64,000 nt of DNA, taken from the NCBI GenBank assembly GCA_937127445.1, contig CAKZLY010000015.1:124001-188000 (forward strand), in the 5' to 3' direction. This document shows, piece after piece, positions 37,464-45,685 of this stretch (positions within the stretch are counted from its first letter, which is position 1; each line of letters opens with the position of its first letter). The notes below the pieces were generated by a model that was not told where the DNA came from, did no database searches, and worked only from the letters and a program-made list of their open reading frames with translations. This DNA is from Eximiradius sp. GTDB taxonomy: Bacteria > Bacteroidota > Ignavibacteria > Kapaibacteriales > UBA2268. The position numbers were made by a program, and so were the translations under genes.

Positions 37464-38501
37464 ATGAAACTATTAGTAATATTAAGTGGATTTAGTTTAG
37501 CAATCGTGATTGGATTTTACAAAGGTCTAAAACAAGAGAAACCTGTAATTTGGAAATTAGGAGCCATGTTCTTGCTACTTTTAGGTGCGTTTTTGACTTT
37601 ATATCCGCGTGTAGCTGCATCAATATCGGAAATTGACGAAATTGCACCATATATAAATAAGATGCCCATTCCAGCTGAAATTTTCATCAAAGACCATACT
37701 GTTTATGAGCAAGACAGCAGAAAGTTTTTGGAGATTTATGGGACTAAAAATTATGTAGATAAACCTCACAGACTACTTCTTGATGAAAATGACATGGAAA
37801 TTTTGAAAAAATCAAATCATTGGGTAATAAAAGTTCAGGTTATCGAAGAGAACGAATTTTTATTGCGGGAAATAGTCCAGTCAAGTCCGTGGATTAGTTA
37901 TCCATTTATATTATCGCTGGATGATAGAATAAAAATACTCAACTTTCACGTACCAATGGCTTGGATAGCTGTATTGGCATATTTTATTTCAATGCATTTT
38001 GCTGTGAAGTATTTGAGAGGAAAAGATATAAGTGATGATGTAATGGCTGCAACATCAGCTTCGTTAGGGACGCTTTTTGCTATTCTTGCAACAGTCACAG
38101 GTTCAATATGGGCAAAATTCAACTGGGGAAGTTTCTGGAATTGGGACCCAAGAGAAACATCAATTTTTATACTATTGTTAATATATTTCGCATATTTTGC
38201 ATTGCGTGGAAGCATTGAACGAGAAGATATTCGGGCAAAAGCTTCGGCTGTATATTCAATAATAGCATTTATTACAGTACCATTCCTTGTTTTTGTATTG
38301 CCAAGAATAACTTCGGGGCTACATCCTGGTTCGCAAGGCGGTGGGATGAGTGGTCCAATTTTAAGCGCACAGAAAGGGATGCTTGATTCATCATTAATGT
38401 TTTCTTTTTCATTGTGTGTAATTGGCTTTACTTTGTTTTTCTTCTGGATGCTAAATGTAAATTATAGAGCAAACATATTAAAGAAAAGAGTGGAGGATTA
38501 A
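37464..38501 (+). CDS. Cytochrome c biogenesis protein CcsA/CcmC family
   Basis: Haem-handling membrane protein. 345 residues from the ATG at 37464 (a TTG at 37437 adds nine). About eight helices. Two membrane segments come first, then a periplasmic loop of about 100 residues, then the six-helix core with the Trp-rich haem motif WGSFWNWDPRE and conserved histidines (FHVPMAW, GLHPGSQG). CcmC would be about 240 residues; the N-terminal addition makes this a CcsA-like hybrid. Directly followed by a CcmD-like gene, which supports haem delivery for c-type cytochromes. Confidence 0.88.
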   Translation: MKLLVILSGFSLAIVIGFYKGLKQEKPVIWKLGAMFLLLLGAFLTLYPRVAASISEIDEIAPYINKMPIPAEIFIKDHTVYEQDSRKFLEIYGTKNYVDKPHRLLLDENDMEILKKSNHWVIKVQVIEENEFLLREIVQSSPWISYPFILSLDDRIKILNFHVPMAWIAVLAYFISMHFAVKYLRGKDISDDVMAATSASLGTLFAILATVTGSIWAKFNWGSFWNWDPRETSIFILLLIYFAYFALRGSIEREDIRAKASAVYSIIAFITVPFLVFVLPRITSGLHPGSQGGGMSGPILSAQKGMLDSSLMFSFSLCVIGFTLFFFWMLNVNYRANILKKRVED

Positions 38502-38502
38502 A

Positions 38503-38661
38503 ATGGAACAATTTTTTCACGATAATTCGATATTTATTGTATTAACTATCGTTCTAATTATTATTTTCGGAATAGGTATGTATATGTTTTCGATAGATAG
38601 AAAGCTTACAAAAATTGAAAAAAATTGTAAAGAATATGTTGAGCAAAATATTAACGAGTAA
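38503..38661 (+). CDS. CcmD-like small membrane protein
   Basis: A 52-residue protein that I translated directly. One membrane helix (about residues 10-30) is followed by FSIDRKLTKIEK, the R-L/K-x-x-I/L-E tail pattern of the CcmD family. CcmD holds haem-loaded CcmE with CcmC in known systems. It starts one base after the ccsA stop, with GGAGG just upstream. Confidence 0.8.
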   Translation: MEQFFHDNSIFIVLTIVLIIIFGIGMYMFSIDRKLTKIEKNCKEYVEQNINE

Positions 38662-38663
38662 CA

Positions 38664-39992
38664 ATGCAGCACGACCGAGAACAAAAATATAAAGATGAAA
38701 TTGCTGAACTTAAGAGAAAAGTTTTGATTTTAGAAGATAAATGCAATGAGGTATTGCAAAATGCCGAAATGGCAATTGTTGAGACACGTGCCGATATGAG
38801 AATAATTAATGCAGAAGGTGCAATTGATCTAATATTTGAAGAAGCGATTGACGATTTTGAACGCGGCGAAAACCTATTAAAAGTAATATACAAAATAACG
38901 CATAATATTAAAGCAACAAGCAAAGAGCTTCCTAATAGTACTGAACAAGGAGACTCAATTGAAGAATTGATTAACAAATTTGTCGAAGGAACACTTGAAG
39001 AAAAAGTAATACGAATTGTCGGCGAAAAGGAAAGCGGTGAATTATTTTTATTAACTTGGAAAATAAAGCGATTAGGCAAGAACTTTAAATCATTTTTTAA
39101 GATAATTCCTACAAATCAAATAATTAAATCCGCACAGGATAAGCATATTGAAGAAATCAATGAAATGAAAAAAGTGGTACGGGACACACTTAATATTATC
39201 GAGGAAGGCGTTTTTATTCTGAATATGAAAAATGAAATTGAGTTTATGAATAATTCTGCAAAGAGATTTTTTTTCAGTAATAATATTAATTTGCTAAAAA
39301 CTGCGCCAATCGAAGGGAGATTATACAATGAAATATTCATAAATGAAAGCGTTGACGAAATCAAGCATAGAATTGAGCAAAATGCAAGATGCATTTCCTC
39401 GAAAAAGCCTATCAAATACGCTGTTAAAAACAATGATCAGCAATTTGAATTTACTATTTTCCCACATTTTAACCACAAGAAAGAAGTTATCGGAACAATC
39501 ACAATAATCAAAGACGATATTCCTATTTTTTCAGCAAATTCGCCAAAAGATGAAATTGAGAAGCTCTCAAAGGCTCTGAAATATTACTCCAAAATTGCAA
39601 AACAGTCCGAAGCAAGACTTTTAGAACTTGAAAACAACCAAAAATGGCTAATGAATAAAAACACTGAATACCAAATGTTGATTAGGTCATTAAATACATT
39701 TTTAGATCATATTCCGGCGCCTATTGCAATCTTATCACTTCCTGCAAGGAAATATGAATATGTGAATAATAGCTTTGTGCAAAAGTTCAGCATTTCTAAA
39801 GAACAAATAAAAGGAAAAACTGACGAAGATATTTTTAGTAAGGAAGATGTTGACGTTTTTGACACTAAAACAATTGAGACAATAGAAACAAAGGAAATTG
39901 TCAAGATATCTACTCCTAATTTTTATGCTAAACAAGTTGTATTAGTTAATTCCAGTAATAAACCAATAAATATTATTAGAATGTTTCTGTAG
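38664..39992 (+). CDS. PAS-domain protein without an output domain
   Basis: 442 residues, soluble. A coiled-coil start (about 5-30) leads into three PAS-like segments: around 32-165, 170-300 (NIIEEGVFILNMKNEIEFMN, then TIFPHFNHKKEVIGTITIIKD) and 350-442 (HIPAPIAILSLP...EYVNNSF, GKTDEDIF). A coiled coil with LLELENNQ joins the last two. There is no kinase, GGDEF, or DNA-binding domain. It starts 2 bases after the CcmD-like gene and stands 137 bases before porX. A partner of PorX or of a separate kinase is a reasonable guess. Confidence 0.75.
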   Translation: MQHDREQKYKDEIAELKRKVLILEDKCNEVLQNAEMAIVETRADMRIINAEGAIDLIFEEAIDDFERGENLLKVIYKITHNIKATSKELPNSTEQGDSIEELINKFVEGTLEEKVIRIVGEKESGELFLLTWKIKRLGKNFKSFFKIIPTNQIIKSAQDKHIEEINEMKKVVRDTLNIIEEGVFILNMKNEIEFMNNSAKRFFFSNNINLLKTAPIEGRLYNEIFINESVDEIKHRIEQNARCISSKKPIKYAVKNNDQQFEFTIFPHFNHKKEVIGTITIIKDDIPIFSANSPKDEIEKLSKALKYYSKIAKQSEARLLELENNQKWLMNKNTEYQMLIRSLNTFLDHIPAPIAILSLPARKYEYVNNSFVQKFSISKEQIKGKTDEDIFSKEDVDVFDTKTIETIETKEIVKISTPNFYAKQVVLVNSSNKPINIIRMFL

Positions 39993-40080
39993 AATCTGTT
40001 TCATATAATTTGAAAAAGATTTAATACTACAAATTAATTTTATCATAAACTCGTCATTGAAAAACAAATAAGGGAGTTTT

Positions 40081-40116
40081 ATGAAGCAATTCAAAACCAC
40101 TGTTCTATTATTTTAA
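40081..40116 (+). other. Eleven-codon open frame upstream of porX
   Basis: A minimal ORF coding MKQFKTTVLLF then stop, with AAGGGAG at good distance before its ATG and 13 bases from its stop to the porX ATG. It may be a leader peptide or a relic of a lost gene. Confidence 0.4.
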
Positions 40117-40129
40117 GGAAAAAATTAAG

Positions 40130-41707
40130 ATGAAAAAAGGAAAAATTTTGTGGATCGACGATGAAATCGAATTGCTTAAGCCACACATAATTTTACTTAA
40201 TCAGCGTGGTTTCGAAACAGAAACAGCCACAAACGGCGAAGATGCGATAGAGATGGTTCACCGAACTCATTACGACTTGATTTTTTTAGATGAAATGATG
40301 GTTGGCATAAGTGGTCTTGAAACTCTATCCCGTATAAAAGAAATCGACTCTACAACACCAATTGTAATGGTTACGAAAAACGAAGCAGAAAGTGTGATGG
40401 AAGAAGCCATTGGTAAGAAGATAGACGATTATCTTACAAAACCTGTAAATCCGACACAAATATTACTTGCCTGCAAAAAATTTATTGAAGGTGAGCGCAT
40501 TGAAAAGGAAAAATTCACACAAGACTATCTTTCGGGGTTCGCCCAATTATCGATTAAGATGTTAGAACCACTTAACTGGGGGGATTGGCGAGACATATAT
40601 ATTCAGCTGGTGAATTGGTCAATAGAACTCGACCGACATAACGAAGAGGGATTAATTCAAACTTTACAAGACAAATGGCGTGAGTGCAATACTGAATTTT
40701 CAAAATTTGTGGAAAATAACTATATAGATTGGATTAATCATCCCGATGACAAACGAAATGATGATTATCCGGTATTATCCCCACACGTATCGGATTATTA
40801 TGTACTGCCACATCTACGTGAAGGCAAAAAAGTATTTTATTTCGTAATTGATTGTATGAGATTAGACCAATGGTTGATGATGAAAGAACTTCTTCAACCA
40901 TATTATACATTCAAAATAAATTATTATTCCTCTATTCTTCCGACAGCCACACCTTATGCTCGAAATTCAATATTCGCGGGGCTATATCCTATTGATATAA
41001 AGAAATACTTTCCACAGTGGTGGAATGTTGATTCGAATACAGAAGACCACAAGCAAAATGCCTACGAAAGGGAATTGCTCGAAACCTGGTTAGAAAGAAG
41101 ACGAATAAAAACTAATGGAAAAGTTGGATTTATTAAGATTTTCGATACAGATTTTGGGCGGAAAATCGAACGAGAAATTAATGATTACGTCGATAATGCA
41201 ATCACAGCAGTTGTTATCAATGCAGTGGATATGATTGCCCATAGCCGTTCTGATTACGCAATTTTGAAAGAGATTGCGCCCGACGAAGCCGCATATAGAA
41301 GTTTGACAAGTTCGTGGTTTAGGCATTCCAGTTTGTTCGGGATACTAAAATCATTATCAGAAAGAAAAGACATTAAAATAATAATAACTACTGACCACGG
41401 TTCGATACGTTGTATGCGAGGAGTGAAGGTATTGGGAGATAGAGACACATCTACAAACCTACGCTATAAATTTGGAAAGAATGTCAAAGCCGATAAGCGA
41501 CATGCTATGCAAATACCTGATCTAACTAAATATAAAATACCATCATTAGGAATTTCTGTAAACAACATTATTGCTAAAGAGGATTACTACTTTGTTTATC
41601 CAACGGATTATCATCAATATTTGAATAGATACAAAGACAGCTTGCAGCACGGCGGTATTTCGCTTGAAGAAATGATAGTTCCAATAATTGAGCTCGAACA
41701 AAGATAA
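40130..41707 (+). CDS. porX: PorX-type response regulator with PglZ domain
   Basis: Regulator of the type IX secretion system. 525 residues. Receiver domain (1-120) with acidic DDE at 10-12, acceptor Asp54 and Lys104, then a helical linker with WGDWRDIYIQLVNW, then an alkaline-phosphatase-fold PglZ domain: YFVIDCMRLDQW, LPTATPYARNSIF, VDMIAHSR, TTDHGSI and QHGGISLEEMIVP, which carry the metal-binding Asp, Thr and His residues. PorX in Porphyromonas and Flavobacterium has this order and hydrolyses oligonucleotides, and works with PorY and SigP. Neither of those is here. Confidence 0.93.
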   Translation: MKKGKILWIDDEIELLKPHIILLNQRGFETETATNGEDAIEMVHRTHYDLIFLDEMMVGISGLETLSRIKEIDSTTPIVMVTKNEAESVMEEAIGKKIDDYLTKPVNPTQILLACKKFIEGERIEKEKFTQDYLSGFAQLSIKMLEPLNWGDWRDIYIQLVNWSIELDRHNEEGLIQTLQDKWRECNTEFSKFVENNYIDWINHPDDKRNDDYPVLSPHVSDYYVLPHLREGKKVFYFVIDCMRLDQWLMMKELLQPYYTFKINYYSSILPTATPYARNSIFAGLYPIDIKKYFPQWWNVDSNTEDHKQNAYERELLETWLERRRIKTNGKVGFIKIFDTDFGRKIEREINDYVDNAITAVVINAVDMIAHSRSDYAILKEIAPDEAAYRSLTSSWFRHSSLFGILKSLSERKDIKIIITTDHGSIRCMRGVKVLGDRDTSTNLRYKFGKNVKADKRHAMQIPDLTKYKIPSLGISVNNIIAKEDYYFVYPTDYHQYLNRYKDSLQHGGISLEEMIVPIIELEQR

Positions 41708-41711
41708 CTTG

Positions 41712-41742
41712 TTTGCAATTTTATACATAATTTGTATATTTG
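41712..41742 (+). promoter_or_regulatory. Promoter of tsaE
   Basis: TTTG (41712-41715), a 19-base spacer, and TATATTTG (41735-41742). The tsaE ATG begins 5 bases after the -7 element, so the message would be leaderless or nearly so. Confidence 0.7.
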
Positions 41743-41746
41743 AAGA

Positions 41747-42196
41747 ATGGAAACACAAACATATACAACAAAGAGCGAAGACGAAACAATTGAGCTTGGC
41801 AAAAAGTTCGCAGAGAACTTGAAAAAAGGTGACGTTGTGCTTTTTTATGGTGATATTGGAGTTGGGAAAACTGAGTTTATTAAGGGAATTTGCAAGTATT
41901 TCAATGTGGAAGAAATTGTTACAAGTCCGACTTTCACAATAATTAATCAATATAATGGGACGAAAGATGGCGAGAGTATTGCTATTTTTCATATTGACCT
42001 ATACAGAGTGAAAGACAAGAAGGAATTACTGGAAATTGGATTTGAAGAATGTTTATATTCAGCTGACTCAATAAAACTTGTCGAATGGTCAGAAAATTCT
42101 TTTGAAATTGTTAAGTTCGTTAATTATAGAATTGTTATTAAAGCTGATTTTGAAAATGTGAATGAGAGATTAATTGAGATCACATCAGAAAATTAA
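41747..42196 (+). CDS. tsaE: tRNA threonylcarbamoyladenosine synthesis ATPase TsaE
   Basis: Helper ATPase of the TsaBD complex that makes t6A37 in tRNA. 149 residues, usual size. P-loop GDIGVGKT at 35-42, SPTFTIINQY, HIDLYR and VEWSEN are family landmarks. Stands alone between porX (39 bases) and a terminator. Confidence 0.95.
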   Translation: METQTYTTKSEDETIELGKKFAENLKKGDVVLFYGDIGVGKTEFIKGICKYFNVEEIVTSPTFTIINQYNGTKDGESIAIFHIDLYRVKDKKELLEIGFEECLYSADSIKLVEWSENSFEIVKFVNYRIVIKADFENVNERLIEITSEN

Positions 42197-42214
42197 TTTA
42201 TTGATTTTATTATA

Positions 42215-42250
42215 AAAAAGGGGTTGCCTAAATTAGACAGCCCCTTTTTT
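42215..42250. terminator. Bidirectional terminator between tsaE and aspS
   Basis: A GC-rich hairpin (about 14-bp stem with one mismatch and one GU pair) with an A run on the left and a T run on the right. It serves the two convergent genes. Confidence 0.9.
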
Positions 42251-42253
42251 GAT

Positions 42254-44023
42254 TTATAATTTCAGCGAAATACCTAATTCATCGAGCTGAGATTGGTCAA
42301 CTTCTGATGGAGCACCATCCATAAGAGAAAGCCCCGTGGTTGTTTTAGGGAAGGCAATAACATCGCGAATATTATCCGTCCCTGTTAAAATCATAACTAA
42401 TCTATCTAATCCTAATGCTATTCCGCCGTGTGGAGGTGCGCCAAATTTCAAGGCTTTAAGCAAAAATCCAAATTTATTTTCGGCAGATTTTTCGTCCAAT
42501 CCAATTAGTTCGAACATTTTTTTCTGTATTTCCCCATCGTGAATACGAATACTACCTCCACCAACTTCGGAACCATTGATAACTAAATCATAAGCTTTTG
42601 CTCTCACTTTATCCGGTGAAACATCTAAAAGTGGAATATCTTCGTCCATTGGAGAAGTAAAAGGATGGTGCATCGCTACGTAACGGTTAGTTTCTTCATC
42701 AAATTCAAAGAGGGGGAAATCAACGACCCAATGGAAGCTGAATTTATTTTTCACAGCGCCCAAAACTCCAGTTCTACGAGCAATTTCCAAACGCAAAGCA
42801 CCCAAAATTGTCAATGCTTTATATTTTTTATCTGAAGAAATCAGAACCAAGTCTCCATTTTCTGCTTCAAGTACAGATTTGATAGAGTTCATTTCATTTT
42901 CGGATAAAAATTTGGCGATTGGTGAGTTGATTTCACCATTTTGCATAAATTTAATATATGCAAGACCTTTTGCACCGTATTTTTTAGCAAATTCAGTAAT
43001 TTCATCAATTTGTTTTCGAGAAAAATCTGAGCAGTTTTTTGCATTAATTGCAAAAATTTTGCCACCGCTTTGGAGAGTGTCAGTAAATACTTTAAACTTT
43101 GAATTTGCAACAATATCAGATAAATCTTTTATTTCTATGTCGAAACGTAGGTCTGGCTTGTCGCTACCGAAGCGTGTCATAGCTTCTTCGTAGCTCATTT
43201 TTGTAAAAGACGTTGGGATTTCGATATTTAGTATTTCTTTCCAAACGCGAGCGATATATTTTTCGATAAGATTGAGGACATCATCTCTATCAACGAAGGA
43301 CATTTCAACGTCGATCTGAGTAAATTCGGGTTGGCGATCTGAGCGAAGGTCTTCATCACGGAAGCATTTAACAATTTGCATATATCTATCGAAGCCAGAA
43401 ACCATCAAAATTTGTTTGTAAATTTGAGGAGATTGAGGCAAAGCATAGAATTTGCCTTTGTTTATTCGGCTGGGAACAAGAAAGTCCCGAGCACCTTCGG
43501 GAGTAGATTTCATCAAAATGGGAGTTTCCATTTCGATAAAATCATTTTCGAAAAAATAATTATGAGTAATATGATATAATTTATTTCGAACAATAAAATA
43601 GTTCTGCATAATCGGGCGGCGCAAGTCAAGATAACGATAGCGAAGTTTAATTTCCTCATTAGTGCCGATATTATTTTTAATTTCAAAAGGAGGTACTTCT
43701 GATTTATTAATTATGCCGAAATCATTTGCAAGAATTTCGAACAAGCCAGTTGGGATATTATGATTGGGATTCTCGCGCTCTCTGACAACGCCTTTAAGCC
43801 AGATAACATATTCCGAACGAAGTTCTTTTGCACGTTCGGCAAGTTCCGTATTATTTTCTGGTTCGATTACTGCCTGAACTAAACCGTATCTATCGCGAAC
43901 ATCGAAAAATATCATTCCTCCCATATTTCTAACAGTATCGACCCAACCGTTAATTATCACTTCATTATTCAGATAAGAGCTTGAAATTTCTCCACATTTG
44001 ATATTTCTTTTGCGCCAATTCAT
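42254..44023 (-). CDS. aspS: Aspartyl-tRNA synthetase
   Basis: Class II synthetase, 589 residues. N-terminal OB anticodon domain (GWVDTVRNMGGMIFFDVRD), motif 2 CFRDEDLRSDRQPEFTQID, the bacterial GAD insert, and motif 3 GGIALGLDRLVMIL. Length is the bacterial type. Whether it is discriminating or not (Asp only or Asp/Asn) cannot be told here. Confidence 0.97.
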   Translation of the reverse strand: MNWRKRNIKCGEISSSYLNNEVIINGWVDTVRNMGGMIFFDVRDRYGLVQAVIEPENNTELAERAKELRSEYVIWLKGVVRERENPNHNIPTGLFEILANDFGIINKSEVPPFEIKNNIGTNEEIKLRYRYLDLRRPIMQNYFIVRNKLYHITHNYFFENDFIEMETPILMKSTPEGARDFLVPSRINKGKFYALPQSPQIYKQILMVSGFDRYMQIVKCFRDEDLRSDRQPEFTQIDVEMSFVDRDDVLNLIEKYIARVWKEILNIEIPTSFTKMSYEEAMTRFGSDKPDLRFDIEIKDLSDIVANSKFKVFTDTLQSGGKIFAINAKNCSDFSRKQIDEITEFAKKYGAKGLAYIKFMQNGEINSPIAKFLSENEMNSIKSVLEAENGDLVLISSDKKYKALTILGALRLEIARRTGVLGAVKNKFSFHWVVDFPLFEFDEETNRYVAMHHPFTSPMDEDIPLLDVSPDKVRAKAYDLVINGSEVGGGSIRIHDGEIQKKMFELIGLDEKSAENKFGFLLKALKFGAPPHGGIALGLDRLVMILTGTDNIRDVIAFPKTTTGLSLMDGAPSEVDQSQLDELGISLKL

Positions 44024-44087
44024 ATTTACACCAAGTAATTTTATAAAGATTGTTAAATTAAGTAAATTTCAAGTTATTTCAAAAAAT

Positions 44088-44118
44088 TTTGTATTTATCA
44101 AATATTTTGTTAATTTTG
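44088..44118 (+). promoter_or_regulatory. Promoter of the SRP RNA
   Basis: TTTG (44088-44091), a 19-base spacer and TAATTTTG (44111-44118). This is the cleanest consensus promoter in the window. Confidence 0.8.
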
Positions 44119-44129
44119 TAGTCCTTAAA

Positions 44130-44240
44130 GAAATATTTCGGGTCAAGCCCCTAACAGCTAAGAGTTGCCAAACCCCGCCAGGTTCGGAAGGAAGCAACGG
44201 TAGGCAAAATCTTAGAGTGTTCAGGTAAGCTTGGCCTTAA
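44130..44240 (+). ncRNA. ffs: Small bacterial signal recognition particle RNA
   Basis: Core at 44141-44236. The ends pair (GGTCAAGC with GCTTGGCC). The domain IV loop GTTCGGAAGGAAGCA has the universal GGAA tetraloop (44186-44189) and the asymmetric loop that binds Ffh. About 100 bases, no Alu domain, so the 4.5S type. The exact 5' end is inferred from the promoter. A T-rich stretch follows. This fills most of the 362-base gap between aspS and the porin gene. Confidence 0.95.
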
Positions 44241-44385
44241 TTTTTTATTTCTAGTTTCAATTACACAATTCAATACAATTCAATAAAATTAACTTTGGAT
44301 TAATTTTTTCTCATAAAATAATAAATATTAGATTAATCCTTTATTATATTTATGTAATTGATTTTTCAAACAAAAAGGAGCTCTT

Positions 44386-45630
44386 ATGAAAGTTTCTAAA
44401 ATTTTAATTGCAACAATTGCAGCTGTATTAATTGCGAACTTAGGTTTGTTTGCCCAAAGTGATGCTTTTAGCATTAAGTTTTCAGGATTTGTTAAAACCG
44501 ATGCATTTTATAACACGCGGAGTATGGTTTCAATTAGAGAGGATCACATTACTTTATGGCCTAGCAATAAGAATCCAGACAAGAATAATGAAGATCTAAA
44601 CGAAATTGGTAACTTTCACATACTTTCGATTCAAACACGATTAGGAGCTAAGATTGATGGGCCGGGGATATTCGGTGGAAAAACATCTGGATATGTTGAA
44701 ACTGAGTTTTTAGGTACAACTGATGCTGACATAAATTCATTAAGACTGCGCCATGCTTATGTCGATTTGATTTTCGATAATACGACAATACGTGCAGGGC
44801 AATTCTGGCATCCTTTATTTGCAACTGAGAATTTCCCAGATGTGTTAAATTTCAATACTGGTATTCCTTTAATTCCATTTAATCGTTCTCCTCAAATTAG
44901 GTTAACTCATAAATTTGATCAATTGAGTGTTTTTGCTGCTATTAACACTCAGCGTGACTTTACAATCGATGGTCCGGATGGATATTCGAATAAATATGTG
45001 AGAAATTCGGGAATTCCAGAAGCAAGTTTCGGTATTAATTATTCCACACCTGAATTTTACGCAGGAGTTGCTGCATCTACTAAAACATTTCGTCCTTTTA
45101 CATATTATTCAGTAGGAACAGACAAATATAAAAACGAAGACAAAGCAACAACGTTTTCTGCTACTGGGAATATAAAAGTTAAAATTGATAAATTCCAAAT
45201 TAAAGCACAAGGCAATTATTTCCAGAACAATCCTGACTTTCTGACAGTTGGAGGATATGGAATAAAATCAATTGATAACATAAATCATAAATATGAATTT
45301 ACTCCAATTTCATCAGTAGCAGGCTGGATGGAACTAATGTACAAAGACGAGTGGGAATTTGGTATTGTTGGTGGTTATTTGCAAAATTTAGGTGCTGCTG
45401 ATGATATTGCTCAATCGGGAAGTGTTTACGGTCGTGGTCTTGACATTGAAAAAATCATCAAAGTATTCCCAAGAATTGCTTATAATTATAATAAATCAAA
45501 GATCGGTTTTGAAACTGAATGGACTTCTGCTTATTATGGGAAAAAGATTTCTCCATTGAATAAAAAAGTTGAAGATGCTGAGGCTGTTAATAGTTTAAGA
45601 TTTTTGTTAGCCTTTTACTTGTTCTTTTAG
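44386..45630 (+). CDS. Outer-membrane porin-like beta-barrel protein
   Basis: 414 residues. Signal peptide 1-23 with cleavage after LFA, then a barrel with many short amphipathic strands: GFVKTDAFYNTR, HAYVDLIFDNTTIRAGQFWHPLF, and a C-terminal LAFYLFF with terminal Phe. AAGGAG precedes the ATG. A TAACTTTG element is at 44290-44297, so a leader of some 80 bases is likely. Substrate unknown; the family is common in Bacteroidota and Chlorobiota. Confidence 0.85.
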   Translation: MKVSKILIATIAAVLIANLGLFAQSDAFSIKFSGFVKTDAFYNTRSMVSIREDHITLWPSNKNPDKNNEDLNEIGNFHILSIQTRLGAKIDGPGIFGGKTSGYVETEFLGTTDADINSLRLRHAYVDLIFDNTTIRAGQFWHPLFATENFPDVLNFNTGIPLIPFNRSPQIRLTHKFDQLSVFAAINTQRDFTIDGPDGYSNKYVRNSGIPEASFGINYSTPEFYAGVAASTKTFRPFTYYSVGTDKYKNEDKATTFSATGNIKVKIDKFQIKAQGNYFQNNPDFLTVGGYGIKSIDNINHKYEFTPISSVAGWMELMYKDEWEFGIVGGYLQNLGAADDIAQSGSVYGRGLDIEKIIKVFPRIAYNYNKSKIGFETEWTSAYYGKKISPLNKKVEDAEAVNSLRFLLAFYLFF

Positions 45631-45651
45631 TTAGTATTTATGAGAATAGTG

Positions 45652-45685
45652 GAGAGTGTCAAATCATTTGGCACTCTCTTTTTAT
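45652..45685. terminator. Terminator after the porin gene
   Basis: Nine-bp stem (45652-45660 with 45670-45678), extendable by A-T pairs into the loop, then a T run. It overlaps the end of the convergent aspartokinase-like gene. Confidence 0.85.

Noticed and set aside
38651-39079. 142-codon open frame antisense to the PAS protein
   Set aside because: Shadow frame; the plus-strand protein is coherent over its length.
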